Source: Minisyncoccota bacterium (GTDB lineage: Bacteria > Patescibacteriota > Microgenomatia > Levybacterales > UBA12049). From it: 15,076 nt of DNA. A program made the translations under genes and the position numbers. Where the stretch lies: positions 1 through 15,076 of the forward strand of contig JANWIQ010000026.1 in NCBI GenBank assembly GCA_025449795.1, written 5' to 3'. How positions within the stretch are numbered: the stretch's first letter is position 1; the number at the start of each line of letters is the position of its first letter. The notes beneath the pieces were generated by a model that saw only the letters and a list, made by a program, of their open reading frames with translations, had not been told where the DNA came from and searched no databases. Of this stretch, positions 13,572 to 15,076 are shown piece by piece.

Positions 13572-15076
13572 ATGAGTAAGACGAAAAAATGGCAAATGCT
13601 TTATCAAGAAGAAAACATTAGCCCCGATCAAATCGAGGTAAAGGGTAAAGAGGTAAGTTTAGAAAAAATTATAAAAATCCTTCTCAAGAATAGGGGATTA
13701 ACTACGAAGAAAGAGATTGACGAATTTCTAGACGCAGATCTTCGCTCTGTCACTCCCAAAAGTGTTGGTATCGATAGAACCCAACTTGCCAAATCAGTAA
13801 AAAGGATACAAAAAGCTGTTACAGATAAAGAACAAATTGTTGTTTTTGGTGATTATGATGTTGATGGGATTACAGGTACTGCAATTCTTTGGGAAACATT
13901 GTACGGAATGAAGGCAACAGTTATACCCTATATTCCAAGCCGAATTGAAGAAGGATATGGCCTTTCCATTCCAGGTGTAAATAATGTCATCCTGAATTTA
14001 TTTCAGGATCTAAAGAAGATTCCGGGCCAAGCCCGGAATGACAGAGGAGGTTTAATCATCACTGTGGATAATGGGATTGTTGCCAATGAAGCGGTTGATT
14101 TTGCCAACCAACAAGGTATTGATGTAATTGTTACCGATCATCATACCGTAGGGGAAAAATTGCCAAAAGCTTTTTCCATTTTTCATACGACAAAAGTATG
14201 TGGGGCAGCAGTAGCTTGGCTTTTAAGCCAAGCAGTCATTAGTCATCAGTCTCCAGTTTCTAGCGACCAAAGACCAAAGACCAAAGACCAGAGACTAAAG
14301 ACTAGTGACCACCTTGCTCTTGTCGCCTTAGCCACTGTGGCAGATCTTGTTCCTCTTGTTGGAGCAAATAGGACACTTCTGCGATTTGGGTTGGCAGAGC
14401 TCAAGAATACCAGTAGGCCAGGGCTGCAAGAACTTTTTAAGGAAGCCAAAATTGAAGCAGAAAATATTGGTGTCTATGAAATAGGACATATTATTGCGCC
14501 TAGACTCAATGCCATGGGGAGATTGGAATCTGCGATGGATAGCTTGCGACTTTTGTGCACAAAAGATAGGTTGCGAGCCAAAGTCTTGGCAGATACGCTG
14601 CAACGGACAAATAAAGAGAGACAGCTCCTTACCCAATCTGCTTCCCTTCATGCAATAGAAAATTTTCGCGGAAAAAAGTTAAAGAAAATACTTTTTATTG
14701 CACATGACCAATATGAAGAAGGCATTATTGGACTTGTCGCAGGAAGACTGGTGGAAGAATTTTATTTACCTGCAATTGTTTTATCAAAAGGCGAAACACT
14801 CAGTAAAGCATCCGCCAGGTCTATTGGTGGATTTAATATTATTGAGTTTATAAGGACTTCTTCCCATTTGTTAGTAAATGCCGGTGGGCACCCTATGGCA
14901 GCGGGTTTTACCATTGAAACAAAAAATATTGATGAACTGCAAAAAGTCCTGGAGGCACTCGCGGAAGAAGCAATAGACGGAGAAATGCTCACCAGAATTC
15001 TAAAAATTGATTGTGAAATTCCTTTGGATATGATTACGCAAAATTTTTATGCAAAATTACTTGAGCTTAGCCCTTT
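13572..15076 (+). CDS. recJ: Single-stranded-DNA-specific exonuclease RecJ (3' end outside the window)
   Basis: DHH-family 5'-3' exonuclease acting in recombination and repair. The frame is open for 501 codons to the window edge. Catalytic motifs are intact: FGDYDVDGITG (DYDVDG at residues 94-99), ITVDNGI (Asp 166), VTDHH (DHH at 189-191), LVALATVADLVPL and PRLNAMGRLESA. The DHHA1 domain shows EEGIIGLVAGRLVEE and GGHPMAAGF. The start is set by the extended -10 box. Two repeat-derived insertions lie in loops. Residues 139-157, VILNLFQDLKKIPGQARND, come from palindromic element copy B. Residues about 221-246, with QSPVSSDQRPKTKDQRLKTS, come from a heptamer array. Both keep the frame and spare the motifs, so the enzyme is probably active. 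Confidence 0.93.
   Translation, partial: MSKTKKWQMLYQEENISPDQIEVKGKEVSLEKIIKILLKNRGLTTKKEIDEFLDADLRSVTPKSVGIDRTQLAKSVKRIQKAVTDKEQIVVFGDYDVDGITGTAILWETLYGMKATVIPYIPSRIEEGYGLSIPGVNNVILNLFQDLKKIPGQARNDRGGLIITVDNGIVANEAVDFANQQGIDVIVTDHHTVGEKLPKAFSIFHTTKVCGAAVAWLLSQAVISHQSPVSSDQRPKTKDQRLKTSDHLALVALATVADLVPLVGANRTLLRFGLAELKNTSRPGLQELFKEAKIEAENIGVYEIGHIIAPRLNAMGRLESAMDSLRLLCTKDRLRAKVLADTLQRTNKERQLLTQSASLHAIENFRGKKLKKILFIAHDQYEEGIIGLVAGRLVEEFYLPAIVLSKGETLSKASARSIGGFNIIEFIRTSSHLLVNAGGHPMAAGFTIETKNIDELQKVLEALAEEAIDGEMLTRILKIDCEIPLDMITQNFYAKLLELSP
13986..14042 (+). repeat. Double-hairpin palindromic element, copy B, in frame inside recJ
   Basis: Hairpin 1 is ATCCTGAA (13989-13996) with TTCAGGAT (14002-14009). 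Hairpin 2 is the perfect 9-base stem ATTCCGGGC (14019-14027) with GCCCGGAAT (14031-14039). The ends GTCAT and ATGAC pair exactly. Against copy A, hairpin 2 differs by a paired change (T-A to C-G), so the fold is kept. It encodes 19 residues between the EEGYGL and ITVDNGI motifs. Confidence 0.88.
14234..14310 (+). repeat. Heptamer array inside the recJ coding sequence
   Basis: The left half is AGTCATT, AGTCATC, AGTCTCC, AGTTTCT, AGC (14234-14264). The right half is three GACCAAA, then GACCAGA, GACTAAA, GACTAGT and GACC (14265-14310). The phase is exactly 7 throughout, 77 bases in all. It lies in a loop between CGAAVAWLL and the LVALATVADLVPL motif. Confidence 0.87.

Noticed and set aside
13201..14310. 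CRISPR array
   Set aside because: Units are 7 bases, contiguous, without unique spacers, inverted in two arms, and lie in coding sequence; no cas genes are present.
13986..14310. recJ as a pseudogene disrupted by repeats
   Set aside because: I translated the frame from 13572 to the window end; no stop or frameshift occurs and all DHH/DHHA1 motifs remain.

Overview
The window looks like a piece of a small-genome bacterium of the Candidate Phyla Radiation, most plausibly Microgenomates (inference). It is AT-rich with tight gene packing, and start and stop codons overlap at two junctions. Several genes carry a -10 box only 6-10 bases before the start codon and lack a Shine-Dalgarno sequence, which suggests leaderless transcripts. 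TGA is read as stop (for example at 9175-9177), so the recoded Gracilibacteria/Absconditabacteria code is excluded. No rRNA, tRNA, transposase or CRISPR array was seen.

Layout. 1-6077 is a sugar-nucleotide and surface-glycan block. It holds a GDP-4-keto-6-deoxymannose reductase (+) and a convergent GDP-mannose 4,6-dehydratase (-), together a GDP-D-rhamnose route. A UDP-glucuronate decarboxylase (+), a polyprenyl-phosphate GT2 transferase fused to GtrA, and a GT-C membrane glycosyltransferase follow. The last three resemble a reduced pentose-lipid route: nucleotide sugar, then lipid-linked sugar, then transfer outside the membrane. A bidirectional terminator at 6101-6135 closes the block.

6153-8424 holds a 46-residue zinc-ribbon protein and a small tail-anchored protein on the minus strand. 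Opposite them, across a divergent promoter with nested inverted repeats, lies a DUF4446-DUF3048 pair on the plus strand. 8426-11513 is a winged-helix/nucleotidyltransferase-like protein overlapping secD, then secF. 11534-13489 is cca followed by yqeY on the minus strand; their terminator lies inside the 3' end of secF. 13572 to the end is recJ, open to the window edge.

The most unusual content is a set of small structured repeats. One class consists of short tandem arrays of 7- or 8-base units whose two halves are inverted. They occur between secD and secF, before the winged-helix gene, inside the cca coding sequence and inside the recJ coding sequence. The two coding copies are read in the same frame and give the same kind of peptide in two unrelated enzymes. 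The second class is a 53-57 base double-hairpin element, present once between cca and recJ and once in frame inside recJ. The intergenic copy also carries what looks like the cca promoter. Other elements are a pair of 8-base-unit tracts in opposite orientation flanking the decarboxylase-GT2 pair.
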